Assembly (NCBI GenBank): GCA_951640165.1
Contig: OX621246.1
Location: 1,699,001 to 1,763,000 of the forward strand
DNA length: 64,000 bases
Source of the DNA: Pseudoips prasinana
Lineage: Eukaryota > Arthropoda > Insecta > Lepidoptera > Nolidae
Reading direction: 5' to 3'
The position numbers and the translations under genes were made by a program. The notes under the pieces were generated by a model. That model did no database searches, had not been told where the DNA came from, and was given only the letters and a program-made list of their open reading frames with translations. Shown here piece by piece: positions 53,401 through 63,535 of this stretch (its first letter is position 1; every line of letters starts with the position of its first letter).

Positions 53401-54689
53401 GATAGTAATATACTTTAATTATAGTTATCTACGCTTGAACGCTACCGCTTGATCAACGAACTCTCAACTCAACAAAGAAAATTCCTCTACCTTGCAAAAT
53501 ACACTCCAGATTGCCTTTTAATGTTAATGTTCAGGATGAGAGTAAGGTTTCCAGAGCTCGTCAGAGAGGAGTGAAGTGTCAGCAACAACAAAAAATACTG
53601 TTAAATTTCACGAAACGTCAATTTTCACCACAACTTAACAAATACAGATTCGTTTAACCTTTGGACCTCCCAAATCATGTAGGAATGTCGTCTTGCCATT
53701 TATATTTAACGTCCATCATGAACGAAGGTTCATGTGATTTCCCAGGGGAGCCTTTAGTCATGTCGGCGGCACGTCTTATATGCAAACCACCTGGAACTGC
53801 ACCACACTTTCAGGTGCCTTTAAGGAGTTTTGAATTTAACCATGCAGTTGTTATTGTGGAAAAGATAGATAAGTCAAGGGGTGGAGCAATTAAATACTCA
53901 ATTTCCCATTTTGGCTGCTATTCCCGGCTCAATTAGCGTTGGTTTTAAGAATGAAGAAGAATGAAGTAGCGATTATGATTAGATTACTCTGCCAAACGTG
54001 CTCACTTTTGTTCACTTTTCAAACAACATTTTATCTACTTCATCCAATAGACAATAATTAACAGAATCCTTCAAATTTCTGCTATGGTCAGCTATTGATA
54101 TCGTGACCCTATTGCTTAGGTATATTTTCCGTGTAGGTATTGTGCGTAAATGGAATTGTATTGAATCATGGACTTGAACTTTGCTGTTGATAAGAAAGAA
54201 AAGATGGAACTTGCAAATAAAATTTATCTTTATGATTTTGCCTCCAACTACGATGAAATACAAAGTATGTAGCGCTGCCTGTTCTGATAGTAACTTACTT
54301 GGCAGATGAAAGGATCAGACCAACAGAAGTGCTGTGTTTGTTCATTTCTTCCAAGTGCATTATTATTCTGCTGTGTAATCAGGAAGTAGTACTTTCATCC
54401 ATCCTGCAACGGAGAATAATTAGCAGGACGCTTCAGGTATTGTCAGTTTTTCGCATCGTGACTGAAGGTCGATGCACTTTATTAGCTTGTAATACGCTAT
54501 GCTTTTTCTATTGGGGGTAGCCATCTTACTATTGGCGTACGGCCCATTGATCACGTAGCACCGTACGCATTTAGCATACTGGAGAAGTCTGTGACTCACT
54601 CATTAGTGATAAAGTTACAATGGGTCTTATGCCTCTAAGACCTAGTAGCTGTTACTCACTATTTCCGTCCTAGTATGTAGAGAAATAAT
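53401..54689. other. No gene recognised
   Basis: About 1.3 kb of apparently single-copy sequence. Frames of 73-91 codons (53661, 54299 plus; 54012 minus) show no recognisable motif. Confidence 0.3.
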
Positions 54690-54950
54690 GTAGATAGATA
54701 GATGATAACTCTTTGTTGTACACCAAGTAAAATAAAACATAAGAACAAGGATACATTACAGAAATGTACAATTGGCGGCCTTATCACTAAATGTGATCTC
54801 TTCCAGACAACCGAGGCAAGGATTGGAGTATGGAATAAAAGAGTTGCGGTAGTTGTCAGTGTACAAAAATGATGACATGGTACGCACTGGTACCATGACT
54901 AAAACAGTGAACTTACGCTACAAACTTATACTTAACTTACATATTACATA
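54690..54950 (-). mobile_element. LINE-K 3' end
   Basis: GATAGATAGATGATAACTCT, TTGTTGTACACCAAGTAAAA, GGCGGCCTTATCACTAAATG and GGTACGCACTGGTACCATGA match 47742-47945 and the UTR of the intact element. Confidence 0.75.
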
Positions 54951-55374
54951 CCATCTATACTATATATAACTATATACATATAAATATATACATACATAAA
55001 TAAAAATATATACATTCTTGAAAATTATAACCATAATGTAGATGCTTTTTAAAAAGAATTAACAGCGATTAAAACTTATTTTAGGAAAAAGTAAAGATTT
55101 TATTAAGACATGTTTAAATTTATGTTATTAATGCAGGTCCCTTTTCCGGAACATCTAAACCAGATACTACGATATGTAAACTGTCACCAGACCTTTATGA
55201 CGAGCAGTAGTAGTAAGCTGGTTAACTTAACAGTGTCTGATGAGCGACTACCCATCCTCATATTGACCTCGCTCTATCCTAATTAAGTGCGGGTACCGGG
55301 TATTAGCTCAGTACTTTATTGACTTGAAACACCAGTACTGGAAAGCCTAAAGAGCTTATTTGGCCAGCACAAAC
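54951..55374. other. No gene recognised
   Basis: ATATACATA-type low complexity near 54960-55010, then unassigned. Confidence 0.3.
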
Positions 55375-55640
55375 ATCCACCAACACTACTAGTCCCACTC
55401 TCTAAACCAACCCTCTAACTTCTACTGCTAAGCCAGGATTAACCGTGGGGCACAACGACATGACTGAGCGGTGAGACCCAGGCACCTCCCGGCAACTGTC
55501 TTGGATGTTAACCAGATAGAAATAGGGCGGAATAACAAAGAAGTAGTAGCACTCCGTTCTAGAGCAGAACGGGAGACAGAATGCTGTATCTAGGATAAAG
55601 CATCATAAAATCTAGAAAAAGCTGCAGAAGCACTAAGGGT
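55375..55640 (-). repeat. Repeat-G copy
   Basis: CTAAGCCAGGATTAACCGTG, GACTGAGCGGTGAGACCCAG and GAGCAGAACGGGAGACAGAA are inverse to 26385-26800. Confidence 0.6.
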
Positions 55641-56104
55641 ATAAGGACTATAATGGATACTAGAATTATACCCATAACAAAACTGGAGCATAATATAAAA
55701 CGGGTGACGCCAGAATGTTGATTATGCATTCACCTTTCTACAATAAAGTTTAAACCCAGCTATTGTGTATAAACCTCGTTAGAATGCAATAACACTTCAC
55801 GATCTGACCCACTCAGTGAATATGAGCACACCACTATATAATAATGGCGACAACTTATCACTTTCAGACTTTGACAGATACTTTATGCAGGCAATCCACT
55901 GTCGCGGGTGAATTATCTCTTGTTACATTTTTATTGTTATGCGACCTCCTTTTGAAACCGCGAGAATTTCTCACTGGGCGATTTAAATTTGTGTCACCGC
56001 AATGTTGGCGAAAAAGGCTTTGCATTCGTCTCGTTTGAATCATGACCAGAAAATAAATAACATTAATCTTAAAGGACTGACAACAGCCAAATTAGTATTT
56101 AATA
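55641..56104. other. No gene recognised
   Basis: The 64-codon plus frame at 55844 has no domain. Confidence 0.3.
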
Positions 56105-56355
56105 ATAAAAATATCCTGGGACATTATTTACAGACGACCATCTGATCCCAAACAAAGCAGAGCCTGTACTATAGAAACCAGATAACTGATATACTACTTT
56201 TCTTTTGTAAATACATACTTATATAGATAATTACACCCAGACTCAGGACAAACAGACATGTTCATGCACACAAATATATGTTTTGGGTGGGAATCGAACC
56301 CACGACCACAGCGTGAAAGCAAGCATTTGCCAACCACGCCAACAGGCCCGTCAAA
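56105..56355 (-). repeat. SINE-B reference copy
   Basis: Full length in reverse: tail and 3' domain TATCCTGGGACATTATTTAC, GACCATCTGATCCCAAAC; body GACTCAGGACAAACAGACAT; B box GGGAATCGAACCCACG; A-box region CCAACCACGCC. Confidence 0.8.
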
Positions 56356-56369
56356 TTTGTCGCGAGTTA

Positions 56370-56668
56370 TCTATACATATAATAAAATCGTAGGAAAGTC
56401 AAAACTGTACATTGAATATTTTTTTAAAGGATACTTGGGACTTAATCTGCAATCGATATCGAAGCTAAAAATATAGTTTTTAGAATTTTTGTCTGTTTGT
56501 CTGATTGTATGTCCGGGCTAAACTCAAAAAGTAGCGCATGGATTTACTTAAATTTTGCATAAATATTACTAAGAGGTCGGGTCAACATATAGGGTACATA
56601 TTATCACGCTATAACCTACGGGGGAGGAGCAGTGATAATTTATAAAGTTTAACCCGGGGCACAACTGG
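56370..56668 (+). mobile_element. Helitron with deleted 3' hairpin
   Basis: Normal start TCTATACATATAATAAAATC after A. At the 3' end AAGTTTAACCCGGGGCACAA shows that the hairpin stem and loop are gone, and CTAG reads CTGG. Probably immobile. Confidence 0.75.
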
Positions 56669-56724
56669 TTCGCCAATATACTTAGTGAAAGTGCCACTTA
56701 TTATAAGCTTATGGAAAAATTATA

Positions 56725-56940
56725 CTCTCATCCCGTGGGACGTAGAAATCGTTCAGGGAACACCTCCCACAGAACAGTTAGCAACCTCTCCCTGTGAATA
56801 TTACCATCATACTGCGATCCCAGCCCCTATACCAAGCGTGGCGATTATGACATAATTACTTTCTTATTTTCTACATTCTTGAGATGGGCTCTTCTCCAGC
56901 ATTGGACATCAATCGGCAGACATGTGTCAAATAAAAATAT
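56725..56940 (+). mobile_element. RTE-like LINE 3' fragment, decayed
   Basis: CTCTCATCCCGTGGGACGTA, ACCAAGCGTGGCGATTATGA and CTCCAGCATTGGACATCAAT follow the order in 6204-6455. Confidence 0.5.
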
Positions 56941-57061
56941 AAATTTTAAAACTGCATTGAATCCTAAACACGATTGATCTACTATTCCTCGGTAGAAAAA
57001 AATCAAATGTAAATTAATTATAACTCAATTTTAATTGTTATTTAATATGCAGTGCATTACT

Positions 57062-57290
57062 TATCGTATGGGCAGTGGTTACCCTAGTGTCAGAGTTGTT
57101 TAAGTCGCCCAGTAGGCGTCTGACATGGTTGATCTACGGTTGACTTATAACTATAACTGGGCCCGACAGCTAAATGTGCCCTTCGAAGCACGGAGACGCT
57201 CATCAATTAAACCAATTTGGCGGTCACCCATCTTTGGACTGACCGCGAGCCTAGCTGCTTAACCTCGCAGATCACTTACGAAGTTTTCCT
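57062..57290 (+). repeat. Repeat-F copy
   Basis: CGTATGGGCAGTGGTTACCC, GTTTAAGTCGCCCAGTAGGC, CTTCGAAGCACGGAGACGCT, GGCGGTCACCCATCTTTGGA and GCCTAGCTGCTTAACCTCGC. Unclassified. Confidence 0.65.
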
Positions 57291-57369
57291 CATCATATAA
57301 TGCACTGGCGGTCATAGCACTCACCGGGAGTGCTATGACCGCCAGTGCATTATATGATGAGGAAAACTT
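57281..57369. repeat. Perfect 41-bp palindrome with 7-base loop
   Basis: Arms 57281-57321 and 57329-57369 are exact inverses; loop CACCGGG. The left arm starts at the end of a repeat-F copy. Confidence 0.9.
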
Positions 57370-57696
57370 GTTACCCATATATTTTGCGAGAAGATAATGT
57401 TTTTTGTTAAATTCCACCCTCTTGTTTAATTTGTTATCATAGGTTTCTGTTCACTCCATTTTGAACCGTACATGATAGGTTTTACGGGTGACATTAGCGT
57501 GGTATTGTGAACTTTTAATGTAATTTATAAGTTACATCTTATTTGTGTTCGTGAGTTTATTTTTGTCAGTCAAACTAGGTACCAATGTACATTCTTTATC
57601 ATCCATCTAATACATTTGGGCGGCAAATTCTTCAGATGTCAAGAGGCGCGCAACACACATTTCGTATTTATACGACCGTTAATCTTGTGAACGCCG
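57370..57696. other. No gene recognised
   Basis: Single-copy-looking. Confidence 0.3.
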
Positions 57697-58154
57697 CACA
57701 GTGGGCTGGAATTGAACTTTCATAGACATTTCCATTAAATTTTTTGAGTGGCTGTTATTTTGCCTGGATGTGTTTCGGATGACAAAGTAGAAAAAAAATA
57801 TGGCAATCGGCCCACAAGCTTTTTTTAAATTTTGTATGGAGTTGACATTAAAATGGGCGATAACTCAGCTATCGCACGATTTCGCCTTCTTTGCTTGCAG
57901 GTGATTTTACCTCAATTTATTTAGGATTTTTTGGTATACCTACTACATAACCCGGGCACTGGCGTAATTTTTTTTTTTAATCCTTACTTAAATATTTTTT
58001 TTTGTACTACAATTTTGATCTTATGTAAAGGTTAAAAACATAATATTAAGTACCTAAGTCCCGTGTAGATTATAATTATTCATCCATGCAAAAAAACAGC
58101 CACTCACAAAATTAAATGTAAATGTCTATGAAAGTTCAATTCCAGCCCACTGTG
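57697..58154. mobile_element. Transib-like non-autonomous element
   Basis: 458 bp. The left end CACAGTGGGCTGGAATTGAA continues as an inverted repeat of about 74 bp, the outer 35 bp identical. The right end is its inverse. The 5-bp direct repeat CGCCG flanks both sides (57692-57696 and 58155-58159). Transib elements have 5-bp GC-rich CGNCG-like target duplications and termini starting with a CACWRTG-like heptamer; the heptamer here equals the V(D)J signal heptamer CACAGTG. The interior has no coding frame. Confidence 0.75.
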
Positions 58155-58724
58155 CGCCGGCTGCGCATCCACCAATTCCTATCCATCAAACTATATTCTC
58201 GTTAACATTAACAAAAAATAACAAGACTAAACCCTGCCAAAATATAACGTGGAAATATGATCATATCACTGCATACATCAATCATGCAAACAAGCAAAAA
58301 GTGAATAAAAAACCCGCGAATCCTAACGAGGCGTGTCGAGTTTAATATACGAGGTTAATCTTCTGAATCAGGTTTGTGTTTGGCCAGATCATATGTAAGA
58401 CTTTGATTTGACTCCCTGTTGGTCTAGCGGTAGGGTCCTGGGTTGGCAATTTTATTTTTATTATTAACCTGAGTCATCTGAGCGTCTGAAAGTACGTTGC
58501 CGCTTGTAAATACAAGCGCTTGTTAAAAGTTGTGTGTGAATAAAAGCAGTTTTTATTTATTTAAGGCCCGGACATCAACACGAAGCTATCTCGCTCTAGC
58601 ATTTGAATAAAAAATGTAATTATTGTAGGTTATTACATTATGATTGTTAGGTTGAATTGGACGTCGATCATTTTTTGAGGATAACTTAAAAAAATCTTGT
58701 TTTCGTATATTTCTTCCTTTCTTT
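58155..58724. other. Unassigned, with small SINE-D and LINE tail pieces
   Basis: TTGGTCTAGCGGTAGGGTCC at 58418 is a SINE-D head with a deletion. AATACAAGCGCTTG to GTGAATAAAAGCAGTTTTTA at 58510-58558 is a LINE-J1-like terminus. Confidence 0.4.
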
Positions 58725-58950
58725 ATCGTATGGGCAGTCCGGACACCAGGGTAACCACCCTGGTGTCACAGCTGCTCAAGCCGCTCAGTAGGCCTCTGAC
58801 ATGGCTTAACAATTATCTTTTAACAACAGTTTTCGGCACCGACAGCTAGCGTGCCCCCTGAAGCAGAAATTAAGCCACATTGACGGTGACCCATCTATGG
58901 ACTGACTGCATGCCTATGTGTTTGCCGATAACTTACGAACTGTTGAGTGA
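58725..58950 (+). repeat. Repeat-F copy with an internal inverted 15-bp copy
   Basis: CGTATGGGCAGT is followed by GACACCAGGGTAACC and then ACCCTGGTGTC. In the 57062 copy the same place reads GGTTACCCTAGTGTC. The extra segment is the exact inverse of the sequence it precedes and forms an 11-bp palindrome at 58742-58767. Confidence 0.7.
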
Positions 58951-59026
58951 AACCGGCAATGAGACTTTTTGAACACTGTCCAAAAAAGTCTCATAGCCAG
59001 CCATACACAAATTTTTTATATACAAT

Positions 59027-59297
59027 CTGACTGTGCCCTGCGTTAAATTTTATAAATTATCACAGCTCCTCCCCCGTAGGCGATAGCGGGATAATATGTA
59101 GCCTATATGTTGACCCGACCTCTTGGTAATATTCATGCAAAATTTGAAGTAAAGCCATGCAGTACTTGTTGAGTTTAGCCCGGACATACATACAAACAAA
59201 CAGGCAAAAATTCTAAAATCTAATTTTTGGTTTCGATATCGAATGTAGAACACGCCCCAAGTATCCTTTAAAAAAAATTTAATGTGCAGTTTTGAAT
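59027..59297 (-). mobile_element. Helitron, partial
   Basis: CTGACTGTGCCCTGCG is a damaged inverted 3' end. CACAGCTCCTCCCCCGTAGG and ATGTTGACCCGACCTCTTGG match the long subfamily. The 5' end is lost near 59297. The 127-codon minus frame over it is a shadow. Confidence 0.7.
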
Positions 59298-59496
59298 GTA
59301 TATAGAAGATAAATGCGAGAGCGAGGTAACTGCCCACTGATGTCACAGCCTTAAGTACTGGGCAAAAACTGCCATGTTCCATTGTACAGTGTACCATGAC
59401 GGGGTATAGCGATGGGAACTGATCAATATGCATAAATTTTAGATTGCACGAAATGTTGTGTTGTAGGTGTACTCTGATCGATTAACATTATTAGTT

Positions 59497-59610
59497 ATAG
59501 ACTGGCCTGGTGGTCTAGTGGACTGCTAAGCCAGAGGTCGTGGCTTCGATTCCCACCCGGGACAAATCTTTGTGTGATGAACAAGATTATTTGTCCAGTG
59601 TCTAGGTTTA
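59497..59610 (+). repeat. SINE-B head and body
   Basis: GCCTGGTGGTCTAGTGG (A box, with a deletion after it), TGGCTTCGATTCCCACC (B box), then GATGAACAAGATTATTTGTC. It stops next to the nested Helitron. Confidence 0.6.
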
Positions 59611-59637
59611 AGTTAACTATCCTACTAATATTATAAA

Positions 59638-59958
59638 CTAGCTGCGCCCCGCGGATTTACCCGCGTAAAATTTTATAAATTATCACATGTCCTCCCCCGT
59701 AGGTGATAGCGTGATAATACGTAGCCTATATGTTGACCCGACCTCTTAGTAATATTCATGCAAAATTTGAAGTAAATCCATGCAGTACTTTTTGAGTTTA
59801 CCTCGGACATACATACAGAAAAACAGACACTCAGACAAAAATTCTAAAAACTATATTTTTGGCTTCGATATCGATTGTAGATCACGCCCCAAGTATCCTT
59901 TTTAAAAAATATTCAATGTACAGTTTTGACTTTCCTACGATTTTATTATATGTATAGA
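59638..59958 (-). mobile_element. Helitron inside a Helitron, opposite orientation
   Basis: Inverted 3' end CTAGCTGCGCCCC and hairpin at the left; ATATGTATAGA at the right. The host reads ATTATAAA then TGCGAAAG with nothing lost or duplicated. Confidence 0.88.
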
Positions 59959-60092
59959 TGCGAAAGTTTGTGAGTATGGATGGATGTATGGATGTTTGTT
60001 ATTCTTTCAAGCAAAAACTACCGAATGAATTTCGATGAAACTTTGTAGTAATATAGCTTATATATCGGAATAACACATAGGCTATAAATTAT

Positions 60093-60410
60093 GCTGCGGC
60101 GGCAGTGTGAGGAGTGTCCTCCACTGCCACCACGTACAAGCAGCTCCGAGAAAACAGCGATCTGTTTGTGGCGCAGTCGCTGTGCCGGACTGGCCGGAGT
60201 CGACAATAGGGGAGGGCAATTTCGAGCCCTCCCAGGGTACGTGTCCCGACCATCTGGGACATGGCGCAAAAGGGGGGCACCGCGTTCCCCGGGCTCCTCC
60301 CGTCAGGCGTCAAGAGAAGTCCACGGCAGGTTAGGTTTAGTCGGGGCGAGTCCAACATACCCACCCGCAGACACTTTATGCGGGAGGCATGCGTAGGCCT
60401 TATCAAAAAA
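60093..60410 (+). mobile_element. Poly(A)-tailed retro-insert with 14-bp target duplication
   Basis: About 318 bp, much richer in GC than its surroundings, ending ATCAAAAAA. AGGCTATAAATTAT stands on both sides (60079-60092 and 60411-60424). Frames of 75-105 codons on both strands reflect GC richness. It is either a 5'-truncated LINE (R1- or L1-like GC-rich 3' end) or a SINE; no box A/B is obvious. Confidence 0.75.
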
Positions 60411-60477
60411 AGGCTATAAATTATAAAGTTTTACGCGGGTAAAACCGCGGGGTACAACTAGTAAATAATATGTAAGT

Positions 60478-60565
60478 ATGTTTATCAGTTTTCTGTTTGC
60501 CGTAGTACTTGTGTCTTATTTGGGATCAGATGGCAGTGTGTTGGTTGTGTTTATTATTATTTAGT
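60478..60565 (+). repeat. SINE-B 3' domain
   Basis: TATCAGTTTTCTGTTTGCCG, TAGTACTTGTGTCTTATTTG and GGGATCAGATGGCAGTGTG. Confidence 0.55.
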
Positions 60566-60872
60566 TTATCTCAACGTCTTTCGGCAAAGATAAAACGTAG
60601 TTTGGTTTGTGTTAATTTGACAAGTCACAGGTTATCTGGTTTTACTTTAAATATAAAAACGATAGCCTTGTTACCGACGCTTGGTGACCAATACTATTAT
60701 CGAAGAACTAAAAGAAATATATAATGGAACTGTAGTAATGTTCCAGTTTAAACTAAATATACCGGAGCAAAATTAGAGAAAAAAAAATTAAGATTTCTAT
60801 AAAAGGCTGGCCGAATGGCGGTTTCAAAGGCAGTCTCAAAGTAGACTAGGTACAGAATATATAATATATGAG
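60566..60872. other. No feature recognised
   Basis: Spacer without repeat or gene. Confidence 0.3.
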
Positions 60873-61430
60873 TGACTGCCTCATTGGTCTAGCGGTAGCG
60901 AGTTCATCAGCAGATAATGAGGTCCTGGGTTCAATTCGGTCGGACCTAAAAGTGAAGTCTGGTAGCTGGCAGTATTATAATTAGTACGATCTTTATCTGA
61001 ATTTCCCTAAACCAAATTGTATTTTATTAATAATAATCAAATTGTTTATGTAATATGTACTAACTTAAATCTTTATGACATGAATTGTGACCTAGTCCTA
61101 ATGATAAAATGAAATAGTCTATTGATAGCCTCGATACAGGCTCTGCCTAGTGAGGATCTCATTGTTAACTCGCTAAAATGGATAATTGAATTCAAAATAA
61201 ATATTTTTGTATTTGTATTATACTCCCGTGCCTCGGAGAGCACGTAAAGCTGTTGGTCCTGTTCCTGACCTCCTTTCGGTTAGCTAGGCGTCCTATGATG
61301 ATGAGAGAGATGGAATAGAAAATACTCCTGTGCTTGCGCACACACTTGTCTGAGGAGATGGCTAGTCCCCTTGAGGTTGGCCGCCGTGGCCTAAATTAGA
61401 CCAGGACATCAATATAAGAGTGCGCTCGCA
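60873..61430 (+). repeat. SINE-D copy split by a LINE tail
   Basis: The head (TTGGTCTAGCGGTAGCG, GGGTTCAATTCGG) runs to GGCAGTATTATAATT near 60980. The body resumes TATTATACTCCCGTGCCTCG near 61216. The 235-bp insert ends AATAAATATTTTTGTATTTG, a LINE-like tail with TATTATA as likely target duplication. Confidence 0.65.
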
Positions 61431-61609
61431 AACACAGGTGCAATCTCTACTTTGTCACTCGGTCCTTATACCAGAGATTTTCTTATGCTTATGCATATGG
61501 AGCATAATATTATGTTAAATAGCTTACAATCAATATCTGGAGTACCTAGTTTATTATTCAGATCTTGTAGCAATAAGGAACAACTTCCGTGCATTTAAGT
61601 GCTTTTGCC
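61431..61609. other. No gene recognised
   Basis: Short spacer; CGCTCGCAAACACAGGTGCA near 61423 is a small piece of reversed SINE-D. Confidence 0.3.
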
Positions 61610-62020
61610 ATACCTTGGAATTGAGTATAACAGCTCACTTGATGGGATCCTTGGTTCTTTTGTTGCGGGATCCAAGACTGTCTGAGCAATCTGCAGGACA
61701 TGCTTGAGCCTCATCACTCAGTGTCATTGACGGTCACCGTAGCCTAGTTGGTAGTTCTCCTGCCTACGAAGCTGGTGGTCCTGGGCTCGAATCCCGGTAA
61801 GTGCAAATATTTGTGTGATGAGCACGAATATTTGTTTCTGAGTCATGGATGTTTTCTATGTATATAAGTATGTATCTATCTATATAAGTATGTATATCGT
61901 CGCCTGGTACCCATAGTACAAGCTTTGCTTAGTTTGGGGCTAGGATGATCTGTGTGAAATTGCCCCTAGATAAATAAAATAAAAAATTCATTGTGACATA
62001 CAAGAGTTGCAGTGGTTTCA
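61610..62020 (+). repeat. Repeat-G copy split by SINE-A
   Basis: TGCGGGATCCAAGACTG and CTCATCACTCAGTGTCATT stop at about 61728. After the SINE, TTCATTGTGACATACAAGAG and GTTGCAGTGGTTT continue as in 26645-26700. Confidence 0.65.
61729..61976 (+). repeat. SINE-A copy
   Basis: GACGGTCACCGTAGCCTAGT, B box GGGCTCGAATCCCGG, ATGAGCACGAATATTTG, 3' domain CCATAGTACAAGCTTTGC; tail AAATAAAATAAAAA. Full length. Confidence 0.85.
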
Positions 62021-62097
62021 CGTTCTAACCGACAACTTACAGAATGTAGGTGTATGTTTTTTTGTCCGAAAAATTCCAATAATTTTTAATATTTAAA

Positions 62098-62335
62098 TGT
62101 CTAGGGACATTATCACACAGATCATCCTAGCCCCAAACTAAGCAAAGCTAGCAATGGGTACCAGACGGCGATATACATACTTATATAGATAGATAAATAC
62201 TTAAATACATAGAAAACATCCATGACTCGGAAACAAATATTCGTGCTCATCACAAAATATTTGCACTTACCGGGATTCGAACCCAGGACCACCAGCTTCG
62301 TAGGCAGGAGCACTACCAACTAGGCTACAGCGATT
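62098..62335 (-). repeat. SINE-A copy
   Basis: Reverse: CTAGGGACATTATCACACAG to GGATTCGAACCCAGGACCAC and CAACTAGGCTACAGCG. Confidence 0.85.
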
Positions 62336-62763
62336 TTTGTGTTATCACTCGGGTTTTGAACACCATACTGTTAGACAGACGAGGCAGCTAAGGTTTAGAA
62401 ATACTGTCTATCAACAACTACCTTTTATAAAGTTTTTGTGCACTGTATAAACGTATCTGAATAGTGTTGTATGTAGCTATGTTATCTGTCTAAACGGAAC
62501 CCGTCAGCAGATTCCTCTGTCCATTCCGTTGTACATGTAAAATTCCTTCCCCACAGCGCGGTATGTGGTTGTGGCCATGTCAGTTCGTGTTTGCTTTATA
62601 GGCGGTGAGCACGGAACAGGCTGGCTGCTGCCCCATCGCCAACTTTATGGCCCCGGTGCACCGCTCGTAAATTATGTTGATGTCACTTTGCATATTATTG
62701 TGTATCTGAGGTACGGCGCTGCTACACGAAGCCACAGTATACAGTGTACAGTAAGGAAACTAA
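62336..62763. other. Unassigned; single-copy GC-richer patch 62540-62760
   Basis: CCTTCCCCACAG at 62546 could be a splice acceptor and GCG/GTGAGC near 62604 a donor, but no frame between them gives a recognisable peptide. The 79-codon frame at 62565 has no domain. Confidence 0.25.
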
Positions 62764-63252
62764 GGGCCAGCACAGACAGAGAGAGAGAATATAATATAAC
62801 ATAATATCTAGGGACAATGTCACACAGATCATCCCAGCACCAAACTAAGCAAAGCTTGTACTATGGGTACCAGGCGACGATATACATACTTATATAGATA
62901 GATAGATACTTAAATACATAGAAAACATCCATGACTCAGAAACAAATATTCGTGCTCATCACACAAATATTTGCACTTACCGGGATTCGAACCCAGGACC
63001 ACCAGCTTCGTAGGCAGGAGCACTACCAACTAGGCTACGGTGACCGAGAATTTTATTAAGGCACTAGAAAATCAACTTTAAAATTATTTAAATTAAGTGC
63101 ATGTATGCTTGAACATTATATGCCGGAGACCGCGCGAGCATTTTATGTCAGGTTCAAGCATATATGCACTTTATTCCTATAATTCTAAAGTTGATTTTCT
63201 AGTGCCTTAATAAGATCCTCTCCGCTGCGCTCCTCCCGGTCTGCGCTGGCCC
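62764..63252 (+). mobile_element. MITE-3 copy 2, carrying SINE-A
   Basis: Ends GGGCCAGCACAGACAGAG and GTCTGCGCTGGCCC; TAA on both sides (62761-62763 and 63253-63255). The inner repeat TTAAGGCACTAGAAAATCAA is intact to the right of the SINE. Part of the left arm is lost or replaced near the SINE tail. Confidence 0.8.
62806..63048 (-). repeat. SINE-A copy inside MITE-3
   Basis: Full length in reverse, from ATCTAGGGACAATGTCACAC to GGCTACGGTGACCG. AGAAT beside both ends is a plausible short target duplication. Confidence 0.8.
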
Positions 63253-63337
63253 TAAGTCTAGTTGATGATATAATTAACGTGGTCTACGCTCCATAAAATC
63301 AATAGGGTTGTAACATTTAATGACTATAAGACTGCAC

Positions 63338-63535
63338 GTGTGGCGCAGCGGCTAAGACAGTCGCTAAGCCGCTTCGTGTCGCGGGTTCTAGTCCCCCGCC
63401 GGACAACTATCTGTGTGACCCATAAATAGTTGTTCTGAGTCTGGACGTAATTTGTGTCTGTCTATTACATGTTTGTAAAGTACCCCGCAACACAGAGATT
63501 AGATTCCCTTGTGCAGGCTTTGTCTTTTAAAATTG
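63338..63535 (+). repeat. SINE-C copy
   Basis: GTGGCGCAGCGGCTAAGACA (A box), GCGGGTTCTAGTCCCCCG (B box, mutated), TGACCCATAAATAGTTGTTC and GTTTGTAAAGTACCCCGCA. Confidence 0.75.

Larger units (their letters stand above)
59620..60461 (+). mobile_element. Outer Helitron carrying two later insertions
   Basis: Starts TCCTACTAATATTATAAA after an A and ends with hairpin CGCGGGTAAAACCGCG and CTAG (60458-60461) before T. Its own sequence, about 190 bp, resumes around a reverse Helitron (59638-59958) and a retro-insert (60093-60410 plus duplication). Confidence 0.85.

Noticed and set aside
59050..59433. 127-codon minus frame
   Set aside because: Mostly Helitron sequence; the same kind of frame appears in other Helitron copies at 2204 and 27352.
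60018..60406. Overlapping GC-rich frames on both strands
   Set aside because: They follow from the GC-rich retro-insert, and no domain is visible.
61740..61805. A tRNA gene at the SINE-A head
   Set aside because: The same sequence recurs with the same body in five places and lacks a closed acceptor stem.
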